Source: Panagrolaimus kolymaensis (Eukaryota > Nematoda > Chromadorea > Rhabditida > Panagrolaimidae). From it: a stretch of DNA of 64,000 nt. The translations under genes were made by a program, and so were the position numbers. Shown here in pieces: positions 34,885 through 46,638 of this stretch. The stretch lies in contig JAJQJQ010000002.1 of assembly GCA_028622995.1 (NCBI GenBank), positions 11,098,001 to 11,162,000 of the forward strand, written 5' to 3'. How positions within the stretch are numbered: the stretch's first letter is position 1; each line of letters opens with the position of its first letter. Below the pieces are notes generated by a model. That model saw only the letters and a program-made list of their open reading frames with translations, had not been told where the DNA came from and ran no database searches.

Positions 34885-36896
34885 ATGAGAAATTTCGATT
34901 TAAAAACTCTGGTGTTAATATGTTTATTCGCTCTAATTGTGACGATTGAAGCTTTTAATTTCAAAAATTTAAATGGATTTGAAAAGAATTTAAATCAAAA
35001 ACGTAAGTTTTAGTCCGCAACTATAAAATATTTTAGACATCATTCATAAAATTAAAGAAAAATATAACCTTTTTTTTATTTCAGCTAAAAAAACTCCCGA
35101 AGAATTTAAGCCTAAAGGAAAGACATTAACTTTTCTCGTTCATGATTCAGCGACAACTGCGTAAGTTGTTTTTATTAAATTCAAAACGAAAGTTTATAAA
35201 TAAAGTAAATTATTTTAGTCAAATGATTCAAGAAATGCAATTTGAAATGAAAAATGTTATTCATGATGTTAATGAACAGGATTCAAAATGGATTTATAAT
35301 TATGAACTTTTTGCTTTTGATGATACCAATGTAAACCCGGTTATAGAAAATGCAAATTCAAAAGAATTTTTAAAGGGTTTTAAAAAATTTGCTGAAACTA
35401 ATGCTAAAAATACAACCAAGGTTAGTAATCTAAATAACTGAAAAGGTTTATAGCAAGAAAAAAAATTTAGAGAATCGAATATAATGAAAAATATTTTTTT
35501 TAAATAACTTTTTTGGATATTTTTTAGATTTCATGTATCAATATTGCTGTCATAGAAAGTCTTTACATTAAATTGGCATTATATCCAAATCCTTCATTGA
35601 TTTATGTTTTTATGAATGGAATTATGAAATATGATCCATTATTATTAAATGCAACGAAAGAATTAATAAATGAAACAAAATCAAAAATAAATTTTGTTCA
35701 AACTAATACTCAACCATGTGGGCAACAAATTGGCGCGGATGAGCCAAAATTAATGTGGGATATCGCAAATTTTAGCGGAGGACAAGTTTATGTTATTTCT
35801 GTGGAAAATACAAATAATGTTATGAATTTAATTCAATATGAATATCAAAGTTCAATAATTTTTCAACAATCATATCCAGATTGTAGCGATGGACAAAAAT
35901 TTAGTTTTCCAATAAATTTAAATACTAAAACTGCAACCATTTTAATTAATGGGCAATTAATGTATAACCCAGAATATACACATCCAAATGGAATTTATTG
36001 GCCTTCCGTTGCTACGTTATATAACTATTATAAATCGAATTCAACTGTACAACAAATTGGACCTTTTTGTGATCAATCAAAAATATATAATAAATATTTT
36101 GATGGAAAATGTTGGTGGTATAATCCGGTGTCATCAAACTGGTTTAAAGCTAAAGAAACTTGTGATAATATAGGATGGACTTTGGCTAATATTTTTGATT
36201 CAAAAAATCAAGAATACTTACAAGGTACAAATTTATTTTCAAATTTACATCCTTTAAAGTTAATTATTTTTTTTAGATAATTGTGGTAGTAATACTTATT
36301 GGACCGGTTTAAATGATCTCTCTAAAAATGGAAAGTTTGTTTGGGATCAAGGAAATGACACTGAAATTCCTGTAAGCTTTTATCATAAAAAAAAAACACA
36401 TTAATAAGTTACTTTTAAATTAATATGCTAATTTTTCTCTTATTTTAACTTTCGTTGAATAATTTCAAAAAAAATTTAAGCACTTTTTAATTCTAATGAG
36501 GCAATTATTTTAGCTTCGAAGTTTCATAAATTGGGGCAAATATGAACCAAATAAAAAACTTGGAAAATGTGTTACTGATCATAGAGATAATAAATGGAAA
36601 GTTCAAAATTGCGATGATTTGAATCCTTTTGTTTGTGTAAAAAATGCTTGTAAGTTTTATTAAAAAAGGTTTTGAAGTCAGCAACGAAATTTGAAAATTT
36701 AAATAAAAAAAGTAATTTTTTTAGATCCATTAGATACATCTGGAAATCCCATCAGTAAGCGACTTTTAGCAACATCAAAATAAAACTATAAAAAAAATTT
36801 TTAGTTAGCGTTGATCCTGGAAATTGGAGTGGTTCACTTCGAACTTACAACGGACCATGTTCCATTCAAGTTTCAACACAATCTAAGAATCCTTAG
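34885..36896 (+). CDS. Secreted C-type lectin protein with VWA-like N-terminal half
   Basis: Eight exons: 34885-35002, 35085-35160, 35219-35420, 35528-36224, 36277-36371, 36514-36649, 36725-36754 and 36805-36896, in phase, 481 aa. It opens with a signal peptide (MRNFDLKTLVLICLFALIVTIEA). Residues about 50-215 look like a von Willebrand A fold: TLTFLVHDSATTA, ELFAFDDTNVNP, ISCINIAVIESL, SLIYVFMNG and GGQVYVIS. A C-type lectin domain fills about 310-430 with FDGKCWWYNP, WFKAKETCDNIG, TYWTGLNDL, FVWDQGND, WGKYEPN and CVKNA. The usual calcium EPN is present as YEPNK, while the WND motif is degenerate (KWKVQNCDD). C. elegans clec genes with CUB/VWA-CTLD arrangement are the nearest known type; a role in defence or recognition is inferred. 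The tail after the lectin domain is short and Cys-containing. Confidence 0.9.
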
Positions 36897-37754
36897 AAAA
36901 AAAATTTAATTTTCGAAGAAAAAAACTAACTATGTATTTTTGAAAATTAATTTATTAATATTTATTTAAATTAAAACTTTTATTAAAAAGAAATGAATAA
37001 TTTGAATTACTTAAATTATTTTTGTGTGTGTTTTATTTCCCAGTTTAACCTTACTAAATTATAAATTTATCCTTTGATTTTTATCTCTCATTCATTTGCA
37101 TAAAATTTAATTCAAAAATTTTTTTTCTTTTTTTCACAAGACTTTTCGAAATATCTGAATCAAGAAAAAAGTTATGAAACACCCTGAGAAAGTGTGTATT
37201 GTCAACAACAAAAAAAGGCAAGTTTTATTGATTGTTTTTTTGACTATAGATTTCAATCTTTTTTTTTATTTTCAAAAAAAAAATTAAAGGTACTTTAATA
37301 ACTAACAAACTCCAAAAATTTATATTTTTTTATTATTTTAAGAGAGTGGATTAAAGAACATTTAAAGGACAAAGATTAAATTTTTACTCTTTCACTTTTT
37401 ATAACTATTTTAATTTTCTTGTTTTTGGTTTTGTTTGTAAAGAAAAAAAACGAAAACTCATTAAAATTTTATCAACTTCTACACCAATTTCTTTTGTTTT
37501 TCTATTATTGTCGCGTTGGCAAAAAAAAAGAGAAGAAGATAAAAGCTTTTTCTTAGTTAGCAAGTAAAAAAAGGTATGGAAAAATTGACAAAGAAAAAGA
37601 AAAGACGTAAGCAAAATACTGATAAGAAAAATGAATAAAATGAATATCAAAAAATACTTAATCATTTTCATTTTAAATTCTGTTGTTCGAGTTTTAGAAA
37701 GAAATAAAAAAAAAATCTTTCGATTTTATTATAAAAGTTGTTTTCTTTTAAATT
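36897..37754. other. Intergenic region
   Basis: A+T-rich 3'UTR and promoter sequence. Frames on the minus strand at 37405-37671 are Phe/Leu/Ser low complexity and are not accepted. Confidence 0.45.
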
Positions 37755-38333
37755 ATGGAACATCGAAATTTATTTAAAGTATTTTTGGTTGCTATTTTGG
37801 TATTATTATTTGTGGCTTTTACAGAAGCAATAAGCTTAGGATAACAAAAATATTCAAAATTTTATTTCTTGCTTTTAAGTTTTTTCCCAATCGAAAGCAA
37901 ATTTATTTTTAGCCTCTAATTATATTATTGCTCATACAACCAAATTATTCCCAAATATAACAGCTGCTACTGGTATGCTTACAACCGCAGAATTACAAGC
38001 CAATGATGATGATTCTCGAAATATGGTACTTTTTTAATTTTAATATTTTTTTTATTTAAAATTTTTTGTTTGTTTCAGACTTTTATTTTACGAGATGAAA
38101 AAAGTTGTAAATACCAATTTATTTCGGATACCCCATTTTCATGTTCATCTGGATTTTTTCAAACAACAGTAAGCTTTCTAAATTTTTTTAAAAATCTTTG
38201 TTTTTGTTCTCAGATAGATTTTACACAAAAAAAATATCAAATATAAATAAAATTATTTGTTTTTTAGATTTCTGGCATTGACGATAAGGGATACACTTTT
38301 CAACGCATTGTTCCAACTATTTGTCAACCATAA
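37755..38333 (+). CDS. Small secreted protein, unknown
   Basis: Proposed exons 37755-37833 (end uncertain), 37913-38025, 38079-38168 and 38268-38333, giving about 114 aa. Exon 1 encodes a clear signal peptide (MEHRNLFKVFLVAILVLLFV then AFTEA). Later exons give SNYIIAHTTKLFPNITAATG, FILRDEKSCKYQFIS, FSCSSGFFQ and a final TICQP. Three Cys remain in the mature part. The last three exons join cleanly in phase with GT..AG introns. Exon 1 has no GT donor before its stop: the phase demanded by exon 2 fits GC at 37834-37835 or an unusual GA donor at 37840-37841. It sits just downstream of the C-type lectin gene on the same strand. No family recognised. Confidence 0.6.
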
Positions 38334-38601
38334 AATAATTATTAATAAATTAATACAGCAATTAAAAATACCTTTTTTATTTAAATATTATTTTGTATAT
38401 GCCTCTGTATTTTTTTCCTTTCTCAATTTTGTTAGTTTTTCAATTTTTATATGAATTTAAAATAAAAAAAATTTTAAAAATTACGCAAGAATTATTTTAA
38501 TTTTTTTTTGAATATTAAATTTAAAACTTTATTTTTAAACATAGAAAATAAATCAACTTTAATCAGTTATTATTAATTAATAAATCAAACAATCGGTTCT
38601 T

Positions 38602-39781
38602 TTATACCCGTGCATATTCTCTTGGATATTCCCTTATTGGTGATTCCGTGTAAGCTTCTCCAATAGTTTCATACAAAGGTTCAGCAATTAAAACAATGGG
38701 TCGAAGAGCTTTGGAATTTATAGTTGGTGAAGAAAATTGTTGAATGGTTGAAAGTTTTTTAATGGATTTAACACGAAAATATTTTGCGCATTTAATCGCG
38801 ATAATTACAAACCAACAATGACAAAACATTGCCAATATAATTACTATGGCTGCGACGGAAGCAAAAAGTGATACCACTAAAAAATTTAAATAATATTTTT
38901 GAAACTCAAAACGAAAATTGTTTTTTGTAAAATTTATTTGGGTATTGGAGCGAAAATTAAATAGCTTACCATCTTTAAGTTGAAGTTTAAATTTTTGTGA
39001 TGCAATGGATAAATTTTCATGAAGGAGAAGTTCCAAATATTCTCCTGGATATGAATGTGGATCATATATTGCTGCACCCACATATGCAAGTAATAAAAGT
39101 AAAAATGATATTGTAATAATCTAGAAAAAAACGTGTTTCTTTAAAAAACGTAGCTAAAAATAAAATAAAGCCCTCGAACAAATTTTATTCTTTACTAAAA
39201 AAACTAAAAAAAATTAATAATAAAAAATCAAAAGCTGCGCGATATTAATTTTAAAAAAAGTAAGCCTTCCTTTTAATTTAGAATTAAAAAAGTTTGCTTA
39301 ATTACGTAAAACAAAAAATAGAAAACCAAAGATCTCAAAAAAAAATATTTTTGCTTACACTTAAAACAACAAAAGGTTGAAAAAAAGCTGCATGTTCAAC
39401 ATAAGTACCATAAAATAAGCATGCCACAGCAATACTATCAAAAAATAAAAATAGCAATTCCCAATTCCATTCCAAATCGGTATAACCAGAAATTTTAACC
39501 AAAAAATTAAATATTATTAATATTGCAAATATTGATGAAATTAAATATGATCCACATTTAATATGAATTAAATTACAGCAGCATCGATGATAGTTGGTTG
39601 TTGTTGTGGGTAAAATATTTTTCGTTCCAAGACCAACATTTCCATTATTATTATTATTTTGGGATGTTGCTGTTGATGGATTTGGAGGTGGATGACTCGA
39701 AGAAAGTGATAACAATGGATGATTATTGGAATTTGAAGTTGAAAAGGAATTATTTTGCGGCGTCGTTTCAACGCGTTCCAT
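38602..39781 (-). CDS. LAPTM-like four-transmembrane protein, paralogue 1
   Basis: Three exons: 39781-39359, 39120-38970 and 38876-38602, giving 282 aa. The Ser/Asn/Pro-rich N-tail (about 65 residues) leads to RCCCNLIHIKCGSYL, like the RCC-xx-HVRTG start of LAPTM4-type lysosomal membrane proteins. Four hydrophobic spans follow: SYLISSIFAILIIFNFLV, LLFLFFDSIAVACLFYG, a third around IITISFLLLLAY and a fourth VVSLFASVAAIVIILAMFC. The C-tail carries tyrosine motifs (EPLYETIGEAY, IREY) that could serve endosomal sorting. The last intron (38877-38969) is 93 bases, in frame and stop-free, so a 313-aa retained form is possible. A paralogue at 56665-58343 has the same span order and an intron at the same place. 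Family name is by eye and moderate. Confidence 0.8.
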
Positions 39782-42674
39782 TTTGAAGGGTTTTGAAGGG
39801 CCAAAAAAATGGCGCTATTTAAATTTCATTAAAAAAATCAAAATTCAAAACCTAAAAAACTTTTTGAAATATGAAAAATTTTAAATTTTTAATAATAAAA
39901 ATCTGAAGAAAAAAATATATTAATTAGCGAATAAAAGTAACAATTTATAGTTTACGATTTTTTTAATTGGAAAAATTGAATTTTACTCGTCGTTAGCAAA
40001 AAAGTAAGTGAGTGAGAAAAATGGAGAAACTCAGTCTAATAGTAGTTATTGCTGCTTTTGCTTCTTCATCGAGAAGAAAAAAATTAGGGTTAATCAATAA
40101 ATATTTTTTTTTGATTTGCTTTTGGTAGTTCGCGAGAATGGACGACGACGACAAATAAGCTTTTTAGAAAATAAAGAATCAAAAAAGGAAGCTTCCTTAA
40201 AAAATATTTCGAGAAAACAGCAACAAAAAAAGAGAGAGAAAAAGCAAAAACAATAACTAGTCTTTTTTTCTTTAACTTTGAACTGAAATGAAATCAAATT
40301 GATTTTTGAACTCAAAGGAAGAAAACAAAAAAAAATTTATAGCACTAAATACATATTTTATTATCACAGTTTCCCAGTATTTCTAATCGCAGAGTATCGA
40401 TAAAAATTTATCTTTCTAAAATTCAATTTTCTCAAGAACAGATTTTTTCAGGCTTGGATGAATATCGAATTAAAAGTTTCTTTTGTAATAAATATTTTAA
40501 AATCGGTAATCTTCTCGAAAATTTTTTTAATGACCGTCATTGATTTTGTATTTTAATTTCCTGATTTTTTGTTGCAATCGATATTTTATTTTTTTAAAGC
40601 AAAGAAAAATAAACCCTTTCAAAGCAAAAATGATTCATCAACGAAAAATAACTTTTTAAAAGCAAGCAACAACAATTTTGCGAGCCTCCTTTTTTCTTTT
40701 TTATATTTTCAAAGTGGAAAATAAACGTGTTTCATTTTGAATTTTACAATTTTTTTGTTTCTTATAATATTTTAACCATCTTTCTTTTTTTTCTATTTAA
40801 AAAATTTTAAAAAGAGTAATTTTTGACTCTTTAACCACACAAAAATTAAATTACAATAGTTTTCAAAAAAGTACCACAAATACGAAACATACATTGATTT
40901 TTAAAATTTTATTTTTAAAATTTTATTTTTAAAATTTTTTTATCCGAAACAATAACCGATTATCCAACCTTGTGATAACGAATCACATTTTACAAACAAT
41001 ATAAAATCGTAAAAATAATGAAAAATTGTTTTATTTATTTCGAGATAGTATTGTGCTATCAAATATTGTTGTTGCTATGGAGATTTGATTCATTGTGAAG
41101 GAAAATCTGTTTATTTGTTTATGTTTCTAAGAATTTTTTTGTTTTTTTGTTTGAATTATTTGCATTTTCAATATTGGAAAATATGGTGACTCCATGATTC
41201 ATCTAAAAAATAAAATACAGTAATTTGTTTTATCAAAATTCTAAAAGTAACAAATTTCATTATTCTTAAATGTTTAAAATTAAAAACAGTTTGGTGCGAA
41301 TTACTAAAATTTGGGGTATATAATTTCAAGTTGACATAATTTTTATTTTTAATTTCCTTGTTTTTATGGAGAGGATATACAGCCATATGTTTTTTTTAAT
41401 TTAAATAATTGAAAGAATACCAAACCTTTTTCTCTTGGAAAAAAATAGTCCAATTTTTTAAATAACAAATGATTAAAAATTTAACAAAAATTTATTTATT
41501 TTTTCCTTCATGGAGTTCTGTTGTTTTCTTGGCAAATTTTGATACTTTTTAGTTTAACAAAACAAACAATATTTTAATAAAAATATTCAAAAAATCTGGC
41601 AAATAGACAATCAAAAATTTAATTCAAGCAATCAAAAAGTTTGAATTACTATTTTAAAAAAAAATAATGCTCGATTGAAAGAAGTTTGTTCAAACTTGAA
41701 TTTTTTCCTTTTTTCAAAAAAAAGAGCAAAAAATGATTCAACATTGTAAAAAAATCCAACAAGCAAAGGCGAAGAAGAAGAAAAAAGTAATACGAAAGTG
41801 GTCAAAAGAAAAAACTCATTGCTTACTTTTTTATTATTGTTTTTTGTTTAAATTTTTAACTAGCTTTCTTTTTCTTTTTATAAAAATTAAATATTGTTAC
41901 TATCAGTGAGTAACATGTATTACTGAAATTCTTGTATAATGTTTAAATGGCGACGACGATACTTTCTGTTTATTCATCAAAGCGCTTTCTTTAAATGGCC
42001 TACTATTGGACCATTGGCATAGGCGTTTACATATTTTAACAAAACTGTAAAATAAGAATTAAAAAACTTTTCAAATTATTGTAGTTAATGTCAATAGCAG
42101 AACAGAAGGCCACTTGGTGACAAAAAAAAAGAAAGTATGGCCCCCCTTTAAGCTAGTTGGAAAAAAAGCTGAAGCAACACTATAAAAAATCAAAAAAAAA
42201 ATTATAAATAAATGCATTTATAAAATCCAAGAAAAAAAAACATTTGGGTAAGACTTGATAATTAGGCTATGAATTTGGAATAACAAAACAGCAATAATAT
42301 TTTATTTTTTTCATAAATCTAGTTTTTATTTTTTGCAAATAATTTTTTTAATAAATATTATTTCACAATATCTTTAAAATAATAAAAGAAAGAAAGTAAA
42401 ATAGCAATCAAGGTCTCCTACTTATTAGTAAACACACCTGGTTAACAAAGATGGGAATAATCGATAAATAGTTGTTCCAAAAAACTTTTATTCAAAACAA
42501 AAGAGTCATCATACCAGGCAGGAAAGCCCTGCTAATGTGCATGGTGTGTGCGTTGTGTGTGTGTGTTTTTTTTTATTCGTGATTCGATCCTATTTTTTAT
42601 TTATTTATTTGATTTGATGGCTGCTTAAACGTATCAGTTATCTGGTTTATAAAAGAAAGGGATCTTATATTTTT
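39782..42674. other. Intergenic region
   Basis: No gene supported across 2.9 kb. Contains a 14-bp tandem repeat (40898-40943) and a GT microsatellite with a T run at about 42541-42575. The left part should hold the promoter of the LAPTM-like gene. A GCCTA...TAGGC inverted word near 41998-42026 could form a small hairpin but is unremarkable. Confidence 0.45.
40898..40943. repeat. Tandem repeat of TTTTTAAAATTTTA, three units
   Basis: Three near-perfect head-to-tail copies of a 14-bp A/T unit. Simple satellite-like expansion in intergenic DNA. Confidence 0.8.
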
Positions 42675-45134
42675 ATGATGAACTTAAATTTTGATGGTTA
42701 TCCAGAAATTTATAAAAATGCTGCTAAAAAATTAATATCAAATTTATTAAAAACAAATGATTTCGTTGAACAAAAAGAAATTTTTGAAAAATTTTGCCTT
42801 CATTATTCCGTTGTTCCCATTATTTGGAAATCATGGATTGAGTAAGTTTTAAAAAAAAAGACACCCTTTAAAGTTTAAACCAACATAAATAATTTCTAAT
42901 AATCTAACAATAAAATTAGATAATTCTAATATTTTATTACTTTTTAGCTTAGAATTTAAAGCTCGTGGTGATTATCCCACGTATAAATATGATGAAAATA
43001 TTTCTAAACTCTTTAAACATTCTCATAATCATTTTTATATTGATTCTGATGAGTTTGAAACGGTTTATCGAATAGAAGAAAGGGTTTTTTTTTCTTTCGT
43101 ATTCTATTTTTTAGTTAAAATTTTTTTAATATGTTTTAGCCATATCGTAAAATATTTAATTTTCCTGATAATAAAAGGATTCAAGATGACATTCACTTTT
43201 CATGCAAACTTCGACATCGAGTTATATTATATTTAAAAGAAGCATTAGAATTACCATATACAAAATTGGATGAAATTTTGGAAATTTATAAATACTGTTC
43301 AGGTAATTCTTTTAAAAAGGTGGTGCAATGAATGGCGATTTCATAACATAATAAATTTTATTTATACATATGTTATAAAATGACTTCTGCATATAAAGTT
43401 ACAATATTTTTGTCTTTCAGATTCCCCATTGACAAAATCGTTATTACAAAAACATGAAAATGCAAAAAACTTGTATGCAAATTTAATGTCTGCAAAAACC
43501 GAAATCGAATGGTTGAACTTATTATTGGAAACAAACGATGATGAATTTATTATTCAAAATATTGAATTTCGTCTTTCAAATGATCCATGGAACAAAGAAA
43601 TTTGGAAATTTTATTTTGATTTCTTTGAAAAACGAGAAAATGATATCGTGAGTCTAAAAAAAACTTTTATCAATCAAGTTTTCCAAATTAATAAAATTTT
43701 TAGCGTATTTTGGATGTTTATCGTCGCTATTGTCGATTATTTATTGAAGATTCAAATATGCTTGAAATTTACGCCACCAAAGTGGATAACTTTAAAATGG
43801 CTAACAATTATGTTGCAAAATGGGAAAATGATTTAATAAAATTTCGCCAATATTTTATACTTAATTCCAATTTAATTTTAACAGAGCCACCCGAAATTGA
43901 GTCTAAACCAAATATACATGCAATGTTTAATCAATTACTTGAAGAGCTTCTTAGCAAAAAATGCGAAAAATATTTTAATTCTAAAAAATTTAAACATCAA
44001 AATTTTTCATTTCCAAAAACTCTAATGTTTTATTTAATTCAAAATTTCACAATTCAAGCATATCGAAAATTAATTCAAACATGCAAATATTTTTTTACTC
44101 AAAAACAAATTATTCCTATTTGGTATCTTGGAGTTGGTTGGCATGAAAGTTTATTTTATCATGAAAATTCATTATATATGGGATATGAAAAATCTCTGGC
44201 ATTAAATCAAAAAATATGGCTTGAAAATTCTATTGCATTTTATGGAAACTTAAAATTGATCGATAGAATATATCAATGTGATATTAAATATTTACACATA
44301 AGAAATGTTAATATGACAAAAATGGAATATGATACTTTGATTAAAAGTCAAAAAATTAAAGAAATCCTTTTACACTATGTTAGTATAAAAATGGAAAATG
44401 AGGACGTTATAACATTAGAAGATCTTATGGTGATGCTACCGAATGCATACAAAATGTATGAATTGTTTGAAACTTTATAAAGCATATGACAAAAGAGAAG
44501 AAGCTTTGTAAAAAAAAAAAAGAGGGCTAAGCTGTGTTAATGAGTCATTTAGTAAATAAAATAAGAAATCTAAAAAAGATTTCATTCGTTCTCTCTAATT
44601 TTTTTTTTATCAATTATGCGAAACACTTTATATTAATAACTATATTTTTGTTTCAGATCCCTTTCATTAAAATCAATATTTATTTCTTCTACTTCTTCTG
44701 AAACTTTGGCAAAGCTCAAGAGAAATACTAAACTTGCGAAATTTTACGTTACGGGATTAACGGAAGAAATTGAACCAAATTATTTTTGCAATTTTTTAAA
44801 GGTATGTATTATTTTTCCTAAAATGTTTTTCAAGCTAATTAGTTTACAAAATCATTACAAACAAAAATGGAAAATCAGAAAAGTTGAATAAAAAAATTTT
44901 TTAGAAGAATATTACAGCAAATTCCAATTTTTGTTTCTATTTCACAGGCGAAATTGATCCGAATTATCAGAGAGCCATGAAAGCAGCTGTTGATGACAAT
45001 TTCTCTGAAATGCCTAAAGTAATGATTCATTTTCCCGTTCCATTGTAATTTTTTATTTTTTTTTGTATTATAACAAGGAATTATCGAAACTATTCAACGT
45101 GAATCGACTCGTCCACAATTACCTGCATTTGTAA
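42675..45134 (+). CDS. HAT-like + F-box-like protein, family copy 2
   Basis: Eight exons: 42675-42841, 42948-43083, 43140-43302, 43421-43647, 43704-44455, 44657-44801, 44905-45018 and 45078-45134; all phases agree and give 586 aa. The same parts as copy 1 occur in order: HAT-like helices (VVPIIWKSWI; NKEIWKFYFDFFEK; ILDVYRRYCRLF), an F-box-like block at about residue 330 (FPKTLMFYLIQN ... QTCKYFFTQK) and an LRR-like C-terminal part (FYVTGLTEEIEPNYF). The exon for the central HAT unit is 227 bases in both copies, and introns interrupt at the same phase on both sides. Copy 2 has one extra intron (after 43083). The last exon is the weakest link: its acceptor is ACAAG. The gene is tail-to-tail with the Skp1-related gene 0.7 kb away. 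F-box proteins bind Skp1, so the neighbourhood is suggestive. Confidence 0.83.
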
Positions 45135-45806
45135 GTTAACTCTAAATTAGAAATTTTAATTATTTTTGTTTTTAGATTCATCCTTAAAACCTTTGGTCGA
45201 TGCCTCGTCTTCATGTCTTCTTGTCTTTTGGTCTTCTGGTCTTCTGGTCTTCTCTGATTTATGGATGAACTTTTTATTGAATTCTTTATTTATGTATATG
45301 TATGTTTGTGCTTTGATTAAAAGGACAAATAAATAACTTTCAACTGAATCGGCAACTTTTTTGTGTATTTTCTCATTTTTTGTTTGATTTTAATTTGCAA
45401 ATTTTTTGAGAGAAATATTGTTAAAGATTAGCAAAAACAGGCAAGCTATAAAAATACGGTAGAATATAACGTTAAATATAAAAAATGGGGGGATGACAAA
45501 CGTCTTGTGATTCATAAAAAGATCGCCTTAAAGGGGCACTCTCACCTGAATCAAATTTGAGCTTATGACATGTTTACTTCCTAGCATGAAATCCCCACAA
45601 ACACTTGGGGATTTAGCGTTAAAACTTCAAAGAATGCCTAAATGCCATTGTTATTTAACCCATATATTTCACTCGTCCTTTAAAAAGAATAAAGATTACA
45701 CAAGGAATAAACGATTTATTGGGTACAGAAATCAAAAGAAAGGTACATAAAATACAAATAAAATCAACAAGAAAAAAAATCAAATATACAGTTTATTTCA
45801 ACGGGT
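45135..45806. other. Intergenic, convergent 3' ends
   Basis: Holds the 3'UTRs of copy 2 (plus) and the Skp1-related gene (minus), with a GTCTTCTG microsatellite near the left side. A 61-codon frame at 45565-45750 is not supported. Confidence 0.5.
45207..45254. repeat. TGGTCTTC short tandem repeat
   Basis: Three perfect TGGTCTTC units (45229-45252) preceded by degenerate GTCTTCATGTCTTCTTGTCTTT. It lies in the presumed 3'UTR of copy 2. Confidence 0.75.
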
Positions 45807-46638
45807 TTAAGATGGATTACCACGTTGTTCAGCAGGTTGTTCTTCATACTTTTCCAATTTGTTGTAAATGATGTGTTCACGAAGTTGAGGTTCATCTTTA
45901 CTTGATTCATCACGTTTCAATTTGAGATAGCTTGTCATCTCATCAACATCTTTTCCTCTAACTCGAACATTCAAAGCATAAAGACCAATATCCAATAAAC
46001 GTGGCATATTCAAGAAGCTTGAAGCACAGATAAAATCATGAAGTTGTTGAGTTGAAAGTTTGGCCAAATATTTCATATCTTCACGATCAACAGGAGGATG
46101 GCTATTTGATGCTTGAATTTGTTCCAAACAGACATAAGGTTCAGAATCTCCATAATATTTGCATACTTCGATAACACGTGTTAAAGATTTACTTGAAACT
46201 TCTGGCAATGGAAAGTCCATGGGTTCATCAGATGAAACATGTTGGCAATCTAAAAATGAAAGGATAAAGATATGAGAAACATATACATATTCATAAAAAG
46301 TTTTTGGATAGCGGCAATGAGTGATTAACAAGATGTTCTATAGCTATAGAACAAGCTAGTCGTTTAATACAACAAAGAGAATGCAAGCTACGAGAGACGG
46401 AGCATTCTTAACTAAAGCTATAGTTAGCCTAAGACATTCAAAAGTTAACAACAAGGATATTTTAAAGGTTAGTCGTGAATCATCTTCCAAACCAACAAAA
46501 GAAACAGAACATACCAATAAATTCGGTCAACAATGTAGATTCTTTAACAAATTCTTTATCCACGACGAAAGTAACTTGATCATTGGTGATAAGATTGAAT
46601 TTGATTATTGAAGCAGATGAGTCTTGTTGAGATGCCAT
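45807..46638 (-). CDS. Skp1-related protein (SCF adaptor)
   Basis: Two exons: 46638-46515 and 46249-45807, phase 1 junction, 188 aa. The N-terminal BTB/POZ-like Skp1 fold is seen in SIIKFNLITNDQVTFVVDKE, then PLPEVSSKSLTRVIEVCKYY matches the Skp1 region leading to CxYH. The Skp1 dimerisation and F-box-binding helices follow: STQQLHDFICASSFLNMPRL, LDIGLYALNVRVRGKDVDEM. The usual C-terminal NxWC of Skp1 is absent and replaced by a charged tail (KLEKYEEQPAEQRGNPS). Worms have many skr genes; this is a divergent one. It would link cullin-1 to F-box proteins. It is convergent with an F-box-like gene. The family call is strong, but binding to a cullin is inferred. Confidence 0.88.

Noticed and set aside
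41998..42026. Possible microRNA hairpin (GCCTA...TAGGC)
   Set aside because: Stem too short and imperfect, and no known miRNA seed recognised.
45131..45187. Alternative last splice of copy 2 (GTAAGT at 45131 to exon ending near 45187)
   Set aside because: With the phase set by the preceding donor, TTG TAA ends the frame at 45134; the other join needs a different phase that the GT donor at 45019 does not give.
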